The notes beneath the pieces are model-generated. The model had not been told where the DNA came from. It made no database searches and saw only the letters and a program-made list of their open reading frames with translations. The position numbers and the translations under genes are program-made. A stretch of 64,000 nt of DNA from Prodigiosinella aquatilis (GTDB lineage Bacteria > Pseudomonadota > Gammaproteobacteria > Enterobacterales > Enterobacteriaceae), in contig CP128857.1 of assembly GCA_030388725.1 (NCBI GenBank), forward strand, positions 4,216,001-4,280,000, written 5' to 3'. Shown here piece after piece: positions 27,197-35,951 of the stretch (its first letter is position 1; each line of letters opens with the position of its first letter).

Positions 27197-27736
27197 ATGT
27201 ATTACGTTGTAGCGGCTACGACTAATCCGTCAAAAATCAACGCCATAACTTTAGCATTTGCTGATGTTTTTGGCGCAGATAATTGCCGCATTGAAGGTGT
27301 TGATGTCGACAGTGGTGTTCCCTATCAACCACTTGGCTCAGTAGAAACTCGTACTGGAGCCAGAAATCGGGTAATGATGGCTCGCCAGGTTCGCCCAGAA
27401 GCTGATTTTTGGATCGGTGTAGAAGCAGGTATTGAAGAAAGTATGACCTTCGCCTGGATGGTGATAGAAAACGCTCATATTCGCGGTGAATCTCGGTCAG
27501 CCAGCCTGGTATTACCAGAAAGTATTCTGCAAGGCATCCGGGAAGGCCGTGAACTGGGTGATGAAATGGCACGACTGACCGGCATACAGGATATCAAACA
27601 TCAAGGCGGCGCCATTGGCTTTTTTACCGCAGGGAAACTGTCTCGCGCCAGTGTTTACCATCAGGCACTGCTGCTGGCACTGGTACCTTTCCATAACGAA
27701 CTCTATCAACAACCCGCGGCGACATCATCAATCTGA
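27197..27736 (+). CDS. yjjX: Inosine/xanthosine triphosphatase
   Basis: YjjX hydrolyses ITP and XTP, removing deaminated purine nucleotides. The family features TTNPSKINAI near the N-terminus, GVPYQPLGSVETRTGARNR and WIGVEAGIEE are all present. The product is 179 residues, slightly longer than the E. coli protein. It is divergent from gpmB by 52 bases and convergent with trpR, whose stop lies 12 bases away. Confidence 0.93.
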   Translation: MYYVVAATTNPSKINAITLAFADVFGADNCRIEGVDVDSGVPYQPLGSVETRTGARNRVMMARQVRPEADFWIGVEAGIEESMTFAWMVIENAHIRGESRSASLVLPESILQGIREGRELGDEMARLTGIQDIKHQGGAIGFFTAGKLSRASVYHQALLLALVPFHNELYQQPAATSSI

Positions 27737-27748
27737 CGGCGTTTGTCT

Positions 27749-28081
27749 TTATGCTTCATCCTCAGACAATAACTGCACTTCCAGCCAGTTTTTCAACTCT
27801 GGAGGTGCCGCTTTCAGACTGTTTGAACCACGGGTAATGGTAGCGATGCCCGCCCCCAACTCGTTTTTCAACTCCCGTTGGCTCATTTTGCCGTGCATCA
27901 GCTCCTGTACAATACGTACTCGTGTCCCCAGAGCAGCCCGCTCATCCGGAGTCAAAAGCAACTGCAACAAGGGCTGTTCAAGATTTTCAGCCACGGACTG
28001 TTGCAGTAATGCAATGAAACGTAACCAATTTTTGCTATCTTGCTCAGAAAGAGCAGGATCGTTGGGAAATAACGGTGTCAT
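27749..28081 (-). CDS. trpR: Trp operon repressor
   Basis: TrpR represses trp, aroH, mtr and its own gene when it binds L-tryptophan. The all-helical protein shows LLTPDERAALGTRVRIVQELMHG and the helix-turn-helix MSQRELKNELGAGIATITRGSN. The length is 110 residues (E. coli 108). It is downstream of slt on the same strand. A trp operator sits just before the start, consistent with autoregulation. Confidence 0.97.
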   Translation of the reverse strand: MTPLFPNDPALSEQDSKNWLRFIALLQQSVAENLEQPLLQLLLTPDERAALGTRVRIVQELMHGKMSQRELKNELGAGIATITRGSNSLKAAPPELKNWLEVQLLSEDEA

Positions 28082-28092
28082 AACAACCTGCC

Positions 28093-28110
28093 ATACTATT
28101 TAACTAGTAC
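28093..28110 (-). promoter_or_regulatory. trp operator before trpR
   Basis: The sequence ATACTATTTAACTAGTAC resembles the TrpR operator (GNACTAGTTAACTAGTNC): one half (AACTAGT) is exact and the other carries one change. It begins 12 bases upstream of the trpR start, as expected for autoregulation. Confidence 0.75.
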
Positions 28111-28167
28111 ATCAGCATACCACACTAATCAAAAAACAACAGAAGGCCATATAGTGCAAAACACCGG

Positions 28168-28198
28168 AGAGAAAGCCGCACTAACGGCAGCTTTCTCT
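28168..28198 (-). terminator. Hairpin after slt
   Basis: An inverted repeat AGAGAAAGC...GCTTTCTCT with further paired bases inside lies 18-48 bases past the slt stop. No long T run follows on the minus strand, so it may be only a partial terminator that lets some slt transcription reach trpR. Confidence 0.5.
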
Positions 28199-28215
28199 GT
28201 TAATGGATAGCATGA

Positions 28216-30144
28216 TTAGTAACGACGCTGCCACTCGCTGTTTACCAGTAACTGAGTCGGGCGATGAAGGAAATTACGGTAGAAGGCATCATAAGCCAGC
28301 ACATTTTTCACATAACCACGCGTTTCTGAAAATGGAATACTCTCGACAAACGCCACCGCATCAATCCGACCATCACTATTTTTCAGCCAGCTTTTCACCC
28401 GTGACGGACCAGCATTATAAGCAGCCGATGCCAGGATGCGGTTCTGACCAAAGGATTGATAAACATATTCCAGATAATTGGTTCCTAACAGAATATTGAT
28501 TTTTGGATCCAATAACTGACTGCTATTGTTGTAGCTGATGATGTTATACATTTTAGCCGTGTGTTGAGCAGTCGCTGGCATCAGTTGCATCAAACCTGAG
28601 GCCCCGGCTGCGGAGCGAGCCTGTGGATTCCAGGCACTTTCCTGGCGGGCAATCGCCATCGCATAACTCTGCGTAATGCCTTTGCCTTGTGTGGCCTGAC
28701 GGAATTCATCACTCCAGGCTAACGGGAAACGCTCTTCAAGATAATTCCACAACTTCGCAACAATCGTCGCCTGAACGCTCAAATCAGGCCAGTGCTGTTC
28801 AAATGCAAAACGAGCCAATTCTTCCTGCTGCAGACGATCGCTACTGGCAACCAGCGAAGTCCATTCAGCGCGGGCCAGATTATCCATCTGCCAAAACATC
28901 AATTCGCGGATACGGGCAATTTCAGGCTGTTGGCTAATCGATGGGTCAGGTTTGGCCGCTACCATAACCGTTAGAGGATAATTAACATTCAGCTTCTGCG
29001 CGGCCACCATAGGGTAGAATCCACGCTTTTTCATCAATTCGCGTAGTTGTGCTTCACCTTCCGAACGGTGTCCCTGGTCCAATAATAGTACTGCCTGCCA
29101 GTAACGCCACTCATCTTTCTGCAGGACCGAATTTGGCAAATAAGATAGCCAGAGCGCTAATCCTTTTCTGTCTCCCGCCCCTAGCGCCAGACGAACCCGA
29201 CGTTCCAATAACGAAATGGAAGTACTGCGCTGAATCACCGCATCACGCCAACGCGCCTGTTCAGGCGTCACATCACTGCCCATCAGGTTCCAGGCAATAT
29301 CCTCTTCCATTCCCTGCCGCTCTTCATCGCTCATCTTTTGCAGACGAACGATGGACGACAACACCGATCGTGCCTTATCTGGGTCTTGTCGGGCCATACG
29401 ATGGAATGCTGACAATGTCACTTTACGGGTAAAATCCGTCGGCCCAACCGAACGAGCGAACTGCTCAACCGTAGTCGGATTGTTCAGAAGTTTCATCAAC
29501 GCATCACTCATGGTCTTATAATCTGCCGGGAGTTGCTGCAATAGATGGCTCACCAATCCAGTGTTGCCCGTCGATATCGACAGCCGTATCCGTTCCAGAA
29601 TCGTCAATGGCGTCATACCACCGGATTGCTGCCAGGCAGTAAACAGTTTGTCACAAGCGGATGGCAGTGAATGTCCTGTCAGCCAGATATCCCGGGTTTG
29701 TTCCCATACCGTCTTTCCCTGACCGGTCATCCACTGTGCATACAGGTAATTGCAACGTGCAGTAACCGGTTTTGGCGATTCTGGGCTGAAGGCCAGCAAC
29801 CCAGACCAATCCTGGCGGCGCGCCAACTCATTAACAAAACTGGTTTTCAGATTACGGACCATAGGTAACGTTGGATATTTGGCGATAAACTGCCTGACCT
29901 GGTCTGCACTCAGTTGCGACATATCCTGCGTTAACAAGCGGTATTCCAGATAAGGATAAAGTGGGTAGGTTTGCAGGGTTGGCATTAATTGCGCCACGGT
30001 ATCCAGTTGGTTATTATCCAATGCTAGCTTCACCTGTTGATACCGCTGACGCTGCGCATCAAGCGTGTCGGCCTGCACATAATATGAAATACCCGCCAAC
30101 CACAATACCGCCAGAGCATATCGCCAAAAAACTGCATTAAACAT
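28216..30144 (-). CDS. slt: Soluble lytic murein transglycosylase Slt70
   Basis: Slt is a periplasmic exo-acting transglycosylase that cleaves peptidoglycan to 1,6-anhydromuropeptides. A signal peptide of about 26 residues ends at VQA-DTLD, followed by the long alpha-superhelical U and L domains. The C-terminal goose-lysozyme-like domain has the catalytic glutamate in AIARQESAWNP, then GASGLMQLMPATA and ASAAYNAGPSRVKSWL. The start MFNAVFWRYALAV gives 642 residues (E. coli 645); an ATG 27 bases upstream would spoil the signal peptide. Confidence 0.96.
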   Translation of the reverse strand: MFNAVFWRYALAVLWLAGISYYVQADTLDAQRQRYQQVKLALDNNQLDTVAQLMPTLQTYPLYPYLEYRLLTQDMSQLSADQVRQFIAKYPTLPMVRNLKTSFVNELARRQDWSGLLAFSPESPKPVTARCNYLYAQWMTGQGKTVWEQTRDIWLTGHSLPSACDKLFTAWQQSGGMTPLTILERIRLSISTGNTGLVSHLLQQLPADYKTMSDALMKLLNNPTTVEQFARSVGPTDFTRKVTLSAFHRMARQDPDKARSVLSSIVRLQKMSDEERQGMEEDIAWNLMGSDVTPEQARWRDAVIQRSTSISLLERRVRLALGAGDRKGLALWLSYLPNSVLQKDEWRYWQAVLLLDQGHRSEGEAQLRELMKKRGFYPMVAAQKLNVNYPLTVMVAAKPDPSISQQPEIARIRELMFWQMDNLARAEWTSLVASSDRLQQEELARFAFEQHWPDLSVQATIVAKLWNYLEERFPLAWSDEFRQATQGKGITQSYAMAIARQESAWNPQARSAAGASGLMQLMPATAQHTAKMYNIISYNNSSQLLDPKINILLGTNYLEYVYQSFGQNRILASAAYNAGPSRVKSWLKNSDGRIDAVAFVESIPFSETRGYVKNVLAYDAFYRNFLHRPTQLLVNSEWQRRY

Positions 30145-30604
30145 GCTTACCTTGACCTCATTCGTTATCACTTCCGTAATCGATATAACGGCTGAACATC
30201 AGCATAAACGCTCACGACATCCACACTCGTAACTACAACACCCTATTTATGTTGGTTAAGTGTGGCACATCCTATCCAAGTACGATACGTCATACTGATA
30301 TCAGAACGGTGTGAAATTCTACAACATGTTGTAACAAACCAATTGGAGGAAACCTTTCCCTCCCGCTTTACAAGTACGGAATAAAATGGTGGGAATAGGC
30401 ATCGCATACTGAAGCAGCAAATCGCCGGATAGCTGGGATCGAACGATGAAACCAGCTAAACTCCGTCAACAGACCAAAGGCTTATTGAGATAAGTTCTGA
30501 CTCATTTGCCGGATGTGGTACATCCCATCCAGTGCTACCACCAAATATGTGCTCCGAATCCCGTAGCGCATCGCTAAAACTGACAGAGAGAGGCTCAGAG
30601 CAAC
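30145..30604. other. slt-ettA intergenic region
   Basis: These 460 bases between divergent slt and ettA contain no supported gene. They contain a 14-bp perfect palindrome TACAACATGTTGTA (30320-30333). They also contain an imperfect 18-bp direct repeat, TGTGGCACATCCTATCCA at 30261-30278 and TGTGGTACATCCCATCCA at 30514-30531, 16 of 18 identical. The ettA leader after the second repeat is about 75 bases. Confidence 0.55.
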
Positions 30605-32269
30605 GTGGCTCAATATGTTTACACCATGCACCGCGTCGGCAAAGTGGTTCCGCCGAAACGCCATATTCTGAAAAACATCTCCCTCAGCTTTTTCCCAGGT
30701 GCCAAGATTGGCGTTCTGGGTTTGAACGGAGCGGGTAAATCGACCCTGCTGCGTATCATGGCTGGAATAGACAAAGATATCGAAGGCGAAGCTCATCCAC
30801 AGCAGGGAATCAAAATAGGCTACCTTCCCCAGGAACCGCAGCTCAATCCTGAACAAACCGTGCGTGAAGTTATAGAGGGAGCCGTCAGTGACGTAAAACA
30901 TGCGCTGACCCGTCTGGATGAAGTGTATGCGGCTTATGCCGACCCGGATGCCGACTTTGACAAGCTGGCCAAAGAACAGGGCGAACTGGAAGCCATTATT
31001 CAGGCGCATGACGGGCACCATCTGGACAACCAACTAGAACGTGCGGCAGATGCGCTGCGTCTGCCACCATGGGATGCTCAAATCAAACAGCTCTCCGGGG
31101 GGGAACGCCGCCGGGTTGCCATCTGCCGTTTGTTGCTGGAAAAACCGGATATGCTGCTGTTGGATGAACCAACCAACCACCTGGATGCAGAATCAGTTGC
31201 CTGGTTGGAACGCTTCCTGCACGACTATGAAGGTACTGTTGTCGCCATCACTCACGACCGTTACTTCCTGGATAACGTCGCCGGCTGGATTTTAGAGCTG
31301 GACCGTGGAGAGGGAATTCCGTGGGAAGGTAATTATTCCTCCTGGCTGGAGCAGAAAGATCAACGGCTGGCACAGGAAGCCTCATCTGAAGCTGCCCGTC
31401 GTAAATCTATTGAGAAAGAACTAGAGTGGGTACGACAAAATCCGAAAGGCCGTCAGGCTAAAGGCAAGGCTCGTCTAGCCCGGTTTGAAGAACTCAATAA
31501 TACGGAATATCAGAAACGTAACGAAACCAGCGAACTGTTTATTCCACCGGGTCCTCGGCTGGGGGATAAAGTACTGGAAGTACAGAACCTTACTAAATCC
31601 TATGGTGACCGCGTATTAATTGATAACCTTTCTTTTTCTCTGCCGAAAGGGGCAATTGTCGGGATCATTGGTCCTAACGGTGCAGGTAAATCCACACTGT
31701 TCCGCATACTCTCCGGCAAGGAGCCTCAAGATTCCGGTACCGTTACACTGGGTGATACGGTGCAACTGGCTTCCGTGGATCAGTTCCGCGACAGTATGGA
31801 TAATAGCAAAACCGTATGGGAAGAAGTCTCTGGCGGTCAGGACATCATGCGTATTGGAAACTTTGAAATTCCAAGCCGTGCCTATGTTGGTCGATTCAAT
31901 TTCAAAGGTGTGGATCAAGGCAAGCGTATCGGCGAACTCTCTGGAGGAGAACGCGGACGCGTGCATTTGGCGAAGTTATTACAGGTTGGCGGCAATATGC
32001 TGCTACTCGACGAACCGACCAATGACCTGGATATCGAAACTTTGCGGGCACTGGAGAACGCGCTGTTGGAGTTCCCCGGTTGTGCCATGGTGATCTCCCA
32101 TGACCGGTGGTTTCTGGATCGTATTGCTACCCATATCGTCGACTACCAGGATGAAGGTAAGGTGGATTTCTTTGAAGGTAACTTCACAGAATACGAAGAA
32201 TACAAGAAGCGTACACTAGGCGCAGAAGCCCTGGAACCCCATCGCATCAAGTATAAAAAAATGGCGTAA
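30605..32269 (+). CDS. ettA: Energy-dependent translational throttle protein EttA (ABC-F)
   Basis: EttA is a soluble ABC-F ATPase that binds the ribosomal E site and gates entry into elongation according to the ATP/ADP ratio. It has two nucleotide-binding domains, each with Walker A (LGLNGAGKST, IGPNGAGKST), signature (LSGGERRR, LSGGERGR) and Walker B (LLLDEPTNHLDAE, LLLDEPTNDLDIE). A charged linker lies between them (KGRQAKGKARLARFEE). The start is GTG at 30605 giving VAQYVYTMHRVGK, aligned with E. coli MAQFVYTMHRVGK. The length is 554 residues (E. coli 555). It is monocistronic. Confidence 0.97.
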   Translation: MAQYVYTMHRVGKVVPPKRHILKNISLSFFPGAKIGVLGLNGAGKSTLLRIMAGIDKDIEGEAHPQQGIKIGYLPQEPQLNPEQTVREVIEGAVSDVKHALTRLDEVYAAYADPDADFDKLAKEQGELEAIIQAHDGHHLDNQLERAADALRLPPWDAQIKQLSGGERRRVAICRLLLEKPDMLLLDEPTNHLDAESVAWLERFLHDYEGTVVAITHDRYFLDNVAGWILELDRGEGIPWEGNYSSWLEQKDQRLAQEASSEAARRKSIEKELEWVRQNPKGRQAKGKARLARFEELNNTEYQKRNETSELFIPPGPRLGDKVLEVQNLTKSYGDRVLIDNLSFSLPKGAIVGIIGPNGAGKSTLFRILSGKEPQDSGTVTLGDTVQLASVDQFRDSMDNSKTVWEEVSGGQDIMRIGNFEIPSRAYVGRFNFKGVDQGKRIGELSGGERGRVHLAKLLQVGGNMLLLDEPTNDLDIETLRALENALLEFPGCAMVISHDRWFLDRIATHIVDYQDEGKVDFFEGNFTEYEEYKKRTLGAEALEPHRIKYKKMA

Positions 32270-32283
32270 CGTTACGCCATTTT
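32258..32283. repeat. 26-bp perfect palindrome over the ettA stop
   Basis: From AAAATGGCGTAAC to GTTACGCCATTTT the 26 bases are exactly self-complementary with no spacer, covering the last codons and TAA of ettA. It lies directly before the ettA terminator hairpin. As RNA it could form an additional hairpin with a short loop and a T-rich end. Confidence 0.7.
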
Positions 32284-32287
32284 ACCG

Positions 32288-32314
32288 AAGCCCGCTGAAA
32301 AGCGGGCTTTTATT
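32288..32314 (+). terminator. ettA terminator
   Basis: A 9-bp stem AAGCCCGCT/AGCGGGCTT with a GAAA loop is followed by a T-rich tail, 19 bases after the ettA stop. It separates ettA from the convergent chemoreceptor gene. Confidence 0.88.
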
Positions 32315-32329
32315 TATATGGGAGTGGAA

Positions 32330-34036
32330 TTAAAAGGTTTCCCAATTCTGTTCGCTGCTACTCTTTCTACTGTTACCAATAGCTATTGTGGCAGACGTCG
32401 ATGGTGCCACGCGAGGTGGTAATGACGTCCGGGACTGAGTATTGTCTGTCAGATGATGGCTAAGCTTGAATACCGCTACTGCCTGCGTCAAACGCTCGGC
32501 CTGCGACTCCAGCGAGGAGGCTGCTGCTGAAGCTTCTTGTACCAATGAGGCGTTCTGTTGAGTGGTGCCTTCCATTTCAGATACTGCCTGATTCACCTGC
32601 CCGATACCGCGACTTTGCTCATCAGATGCTGAAGCAATTTCGCCCATGATATCTGTCACACTGGTCACAGCCTTCACGATTTCATCCATGGTATTACCCG
32701 CTTTAGCAACCAGTTCTGAACCAGTGCCCACCAATCGACCTGACTCTCCAATCAGCGATTCAATCTCTTTTGCCGCCTGCGCACTACGTTGTGCGAGATT
32801 GCGAACTTCACCAGCAACCACCGCGAAACCCCGACCTTGCTCACCCGCTCTGGCCGCCTCCACTGCAGCGTTCAACGCCAAAATATTAGTCTGGAAAGCA
32901 ATACTGTTAATCACCGTGGTAATTTCAGAGATTTTCTTCGAACTGGAGGAAATCTCATTCATGGTATCAACCACATCCTGAACGATATGTCCCCCCTGTT
33001 CTGCCTTGGTGGAGGCGTTTCTTGCCAATTGACTGGCATGATTAGCATTTTCAGAGTTCTGTTTCACCGTGGCAGTCAACTGCTCCATACTGGAGGCCGT
33101 TTCTTCCAGCGCAGCGGCCTGCTGCTCAGTACGGGAAGAAAGATCAACGTTACCGGCACTGATTTCCGATGCACCCTGATAAATTGAATCTGCACCTTCA
33201 CGCACCACGGTAACAGTATTGGTCAAGGAGCTCTGCATATCTTGTAAGCTCACACCCAACGTACCGATCTCATTACGACCAAATGTGACTGGTGGTAGCG
33301 TCAGATCACCTTCTGCAATTTTCTGAATGCGGGTGACCAGCGTATTGATCGGTGCCAGAATAACCCGGCGAATAACAAAATAGATAAGGATTGCCAACAA
33401 GATCGCCGCCGCAAAAGCAGACGCCATAAAGATATAACCCAGTCGGGAGTTTCTAGAAGCAATATCATTAATTTGCGCGACATAACTTGTCAGATAACTG
33501 ATTTCCTTGCGCACAGGCACGGTATAATTATCATCCAGTTGGCGCACTGTGGTCGTTTCCAATTCGATCAAACCTTCGAATTCCCCATTACGTGCAGCCT
33601 CTTGTATCGGTAATACGCCTTTATCCCGGTACGCGGCATAGGTTTCTTTAAGCGTTTTATCCAGCGCTTTTTCCTGCTCGGACTTATCTGTGCGGGCCAT
33701 ATACTCATCAAAACGTTTCTGAGAGCTTTTGACTCGCGCACTACCTTCACTAAAAGTCTTATTATATGTGTCTTTATCACCAATTCGAGTCGCAGCTGCC
33801 GCCTGTACAAACAACTGACGAGCAACACGAAGCTGATCCATACTGCTACTGATACCTGCACGAATATCAGACATACGGTTAGCGGTAGCTAGCGAATCAT
33901 TGCTCTGTTTCAAGAAATAACTGGCAGTACCAATAGAAAGTGCAAACAGAATCAAAATAATAGTAAGCAACGTAATAAACAGAGTAACAAGGCGAATATT
34001 ACTGATAGAGGAAGGTTTCCCTTTTTGTTCTGACAT
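32330..34036 (-). CDS. Methyl-accepting chemotaxis protein (transmembrane, NWETF tail)
   Basis: This 568-residue chemoreceptor has TM1 at about 15-38, a periplasmic four-helix-bundle sensor of about 160 residues, TM2 at about 199-222 and a HAMP domain to about 275. The cytoplasmic signalling domain has a hairpin tip near 370-420 (INSIAFQTNILALNAAVEAA, GRGFAVVAGEVRNLA). The last five residues, NWETF, are the CheR/CheB tether found on high-abundance receptors such as Tsr and Tar. The ligand is unknown. A FliA promoter and a CRP site lie upstream. It is not in the E. coli neighbourhood of either ettA or serA. Confidence 0.93.
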   Translation of the reverse strand: MSEQKGKPSSISNIRLVTLFITLLTIILILFALSIGTASYFLKQSNDSLATANRMSDIRAGISSSMDQLRVARQLFVQAAAATRIGDKDTYNKTFSEGSARVKSSQKRFDEYMARTDKSEQEKALDKTLKETYAAYRDKGVLPIQEAARNGEFEGLIELETTTVRQLDDNYTVPVRKEISYLTSYVAQINDIASRNSRLGYIFMASAFAAAILLAILIYFVIRRVILAPINTLVTRIQKIAEGDLTLPPVTFGRNEIGTLGVSLQDMQSSLTNTVTVVREGADSIYQGASEISAGNVDLSSRTEQQAAALEETASSMEQLTATVKQNSENANHASQLARNASTKAEQGGHIVQDVVDTMNEISSSSKKISEITTVINSIAFQTNILALNAAVEAARAGEQGRGFAVVAGEVRNLAQRSAQAAKEIESLIGESGRLVGTGSELVAKAGNTMDEIVKAVTSVTDIMGEIASASDEQSRGIGQVNQAVSEMEGTTQQNASLVQEASAAASSLESQAERLTQAVAVFKLSHHLTDNTQSRTSLPPRVAPSTSATIAIGNSRKSSSEQNWETF

Positions 34037-34167
34037 TCCGAGCTCTCAATTTCACAACAGATCTGCTGACTACTTCACTTTGCGCGTAGCGCAGACAGGA
34101 AGCACGTATGGTACAACGACCATTAGAAGGTTTTATTACGAGAGTAATTACTACAAACCAAAATTAC

Positions 34168-34194
34168 TTATCGGCAATCACAGTAAAGCATTTA
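34168..34194 (-). promoter_or_regulatory. Sigma-28 (FliA) promoter of the chemoreceptor gene
   Basis: Read on the minus strand, TAAA (34191-34194), exactly 15 bases, then GCCGATAA (34168-34175) equals the FliA consensus TAAA-N15-GCCGATAA at every position. It lies 130 bases before the chemoreceptor ATG and ties its expression to the flagellar cascade. Confidence 0.93.
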
Positions 34195-34203
34195 CTGTTT
34201 TTT

Positions 34204-34219
34204 TGTGATGTAAATCACA
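34204..34219. promoter_or_regulatory. Consensus CRP binding site
   Basis: TGTGATGTAAATCACA contains both half-sites TGTGA and TCACA with the canonical 6-base spacing and the preferred inner T/A, a fully symmetric CRP site. Its centre (34211.5) is about 50 bases upstream of the start expected from the FliA promoter. Catabolite control of the chemoreceptor is the likely role. Confidence 0.85.
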
Positions 34220-34370
34220 TTTTAATTAATTCAATACTACGTTTCTAAAAACAAGAAAAACTTATTATGCCTACATTACGCGCTAATGATAAGTAGTAAC
34301 GGGGAATAATTCGGTTCCCGATTTAACATTAAATAACATAATGTTCTTCGAGTAGCCTCAACCAACACAC

Positions 34371-34405
34371 CCCAAAAATAACACCAGCCCCGGGCGAGGC
34401 TGGTG
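34371..34405 (-). terminator. serA terminator
   Basis: The stem CACCAGCC/GGCTGGTG with an 8-base GC-rich loop lies 13-36 bases past the serA stop and is followed on the minus strand by TTATTTTT. Confidence 0.85.
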
Positions 34406-34417
34406 ATGTATGGGTAA

Positions 34418-35650
34418 TTAGTACAGCAGTCTGGCGCGGATAGTGCCAGGAATGGACTTCATCAGTTGCAACGCCGTATCAGCGCCGTCGGTTTCCACAT
34501 CAATAACCACATAACCAATCTCAGCGGTAGTTTGCAGATACTGTGCAGCAATATTGATACCCTGTTCGGCGAAGATATGGTTGAGTTGAGTCAACACGCC
34601 CGGACGGTTTTCATGGATATGCAGTAGACGGCTGGCACGCTCACCATGAACCGGCAGAGAGACTTCCGGAAAATTCACCGCTGACAACGTGGAACCGTTA
34701 TCAGAGTATTTCGCCAATTTCCCGGCGACTTCATCGCCGATGTTTTCCTGTGCTTCCTGAGTAGATCCACCAATATGTGGTGTCAGCAATACGTTATCAA
34801 ATTCACACAACGGTGACAGGAAAGGATCGCTGTTGGTTGCAGGTTCTTTCGGGAATACATCAATAGCGGCGCCAGACAGGTGCTTGTTGCTCAAAGCATT
34901 ACACAACGCAGGAATATCTACGACTGTACCACGTGAAGCATTGATCAGGATTGAACCGGGTTTCATCAACGCCAGCTCATTATCGCTGATCATATTTTGC
35001 GTACTATTGTTTTCCGGGACATGCAGGCTGACCACATCGCTCATATTCAGCAATTCAGAAAGATGACGTACCTGTTGCGCATTGCCCAACGGCAGCTTAC
35101 TTTCGATATCATAGAAGTAGACATGCATCCCCAAACTTTCCGCCAGGATACCCAACTGCATACCGATATGACCATAACCAATGATACCTATCTTCTTACC
35201 TCGGGCCTCATACGACCCTACAGCCTGTTTATGCCATATACCACGATGAGCCTTCGCGTTGGCAAATGGAATATTACGCATTAACAGCAGCAATTCACCG
35301 ATCACCATTTCGGCGACCGATCGGGTGTTGGAAAAAGGGGCGTTGAATACCGGAATACCACGTTTGGTCGCTGACGGTAACTCAACCTGGTTGGTACCGA
35401 TGCAGAAACATCCCACAGCCACCAACTTTTCCGCTGCGGCAAATATTTCTTCTGTTAGATGGGTGCGCGAACGAATACCCACAAAATGCGCATCGCGGAT
35501 AGACTCCTTCAGTGCGTCAGGGTCAAGCGCCCCTTTGTGGTATTCAATATTGGTGTAGCCAGCCGCACGCAGGTTTTCCAGGGCGCTCTGGTGTACGCCT
35601 TCCACTAACAGAAATTTAATCTTGTCTTTTTCCAGTGATACCTTTGCCAT
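34418..35650 (-). CDS. serA: D-3-phosphoglycerate dehydrogenase
   Basis: SerA oxidises 3-phosphoglycerate to 3-phosphohydroxypyruvate, the first step of serine synthesis. The NAD-binding motif GIIGYGHIGMQLGILAESLGM lies near residue 157, the catalytic His is in LLTPHIGGST near 290, and NASRGTVVDIPAL is conserved. A C-terminal ACT domain (about 335-410, HENRPGVLTQLNHIF) binds serine for feedback inhibition. The 410 residues equal the E. coli length. It lies downstream of rpiA on the same strand. Confidence 0.98.
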   Translation of the reverse strand: MAKVSLEKDKIKFLLVEGVHQSALENLRAAGYTNIEYHKGALDPDALKESIRDAHFVGIRSRTHLTEEIFAAAEKLVAVGCFCIGTNQVELPSATKRGIPVFNAPFSNTRSVAEMVIGELLLLMRNIPFANAKAHRGIWHKQAVGSYEARGKKIGIIGYGHIGMQLGILAESLGMHVYFYDIESKLPLGNAQQVRHLSELLNMSDVVSLHVPENNSTQNMISDNELALMKPGSILINASRGTVVDIPALCNALSNKHLSGAAIDVFPKEPATNSDPFLSPLCEFDNVLLTPHIGGSTQEAQENIGDEVAGKLAKYSDNGSTLSAVNFPEVSLPVHGERASRLLHIHENRPGVLTQLNHIFAEQGINIAAQYLQTTAEIGYVVIDVETDGADTALQLMKSIPGTIRARLLY

Positions 35651-35902
35651 TTCCCGACCTTATTTTCAGACTTCAGATGTGACGTTTCGCAAACATTCCT
35701 GCAAACATAACAAAAATTACGCAGGCGGCAATACAAACGATTGCCCAGTCACCTACCCGTCCAGCAGCTTGACAATGAATTTGTGGCAAAAAATGCTGCA
35801 AAATATAGAGCAAACCAGATTGAGGTGATACAAAATAAGAAAAGATGATATTAAGTACCAAAAATGAGCCTTTAACGCGAAGCGATTTTTTTTGTATAAA
35901 AA
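35651..35902. other. rpiA-serA intergenic region
   Basis: About 250 bases between serA and the rpiA terminator contain no supported gene. They should hold the serA promoter on the minus strand. No regulatory site was assigned with confidence. Confidence 0.45.
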
Positions 35903-35938
35903 AATCCGGGCATGGCGACACATGTCCGGACTGCTTTA
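35903..35938 (-). terminator. rpiA terminator
   Basis: On the minus strand a TCCGG arm, a long imperfect inner part (ACATGT...) and CCGGA are followed by seven T, starting 13 bases after the rpiA stop. Confidence 0.75.
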
Positions 35939-35951
35939 CAAAAAACCGAGT

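Noticed and set aside
27615..28103. 162-residue plus-strand ORF over the yjjX 3' end and trpR
   Set aside because: It lies opposite trpR and yjjX coding sequence, is rich in Ser/Cys/Arg as expected from a shadow, and has no family features.
30482..31033. 183-residue minus-strand ORF overlapping the start of ettA
   Set aside because: It is antisense to a highly conserved ettA reading frame, has no recognisable motif and lacks a ribosome site; it is a shadow frame.
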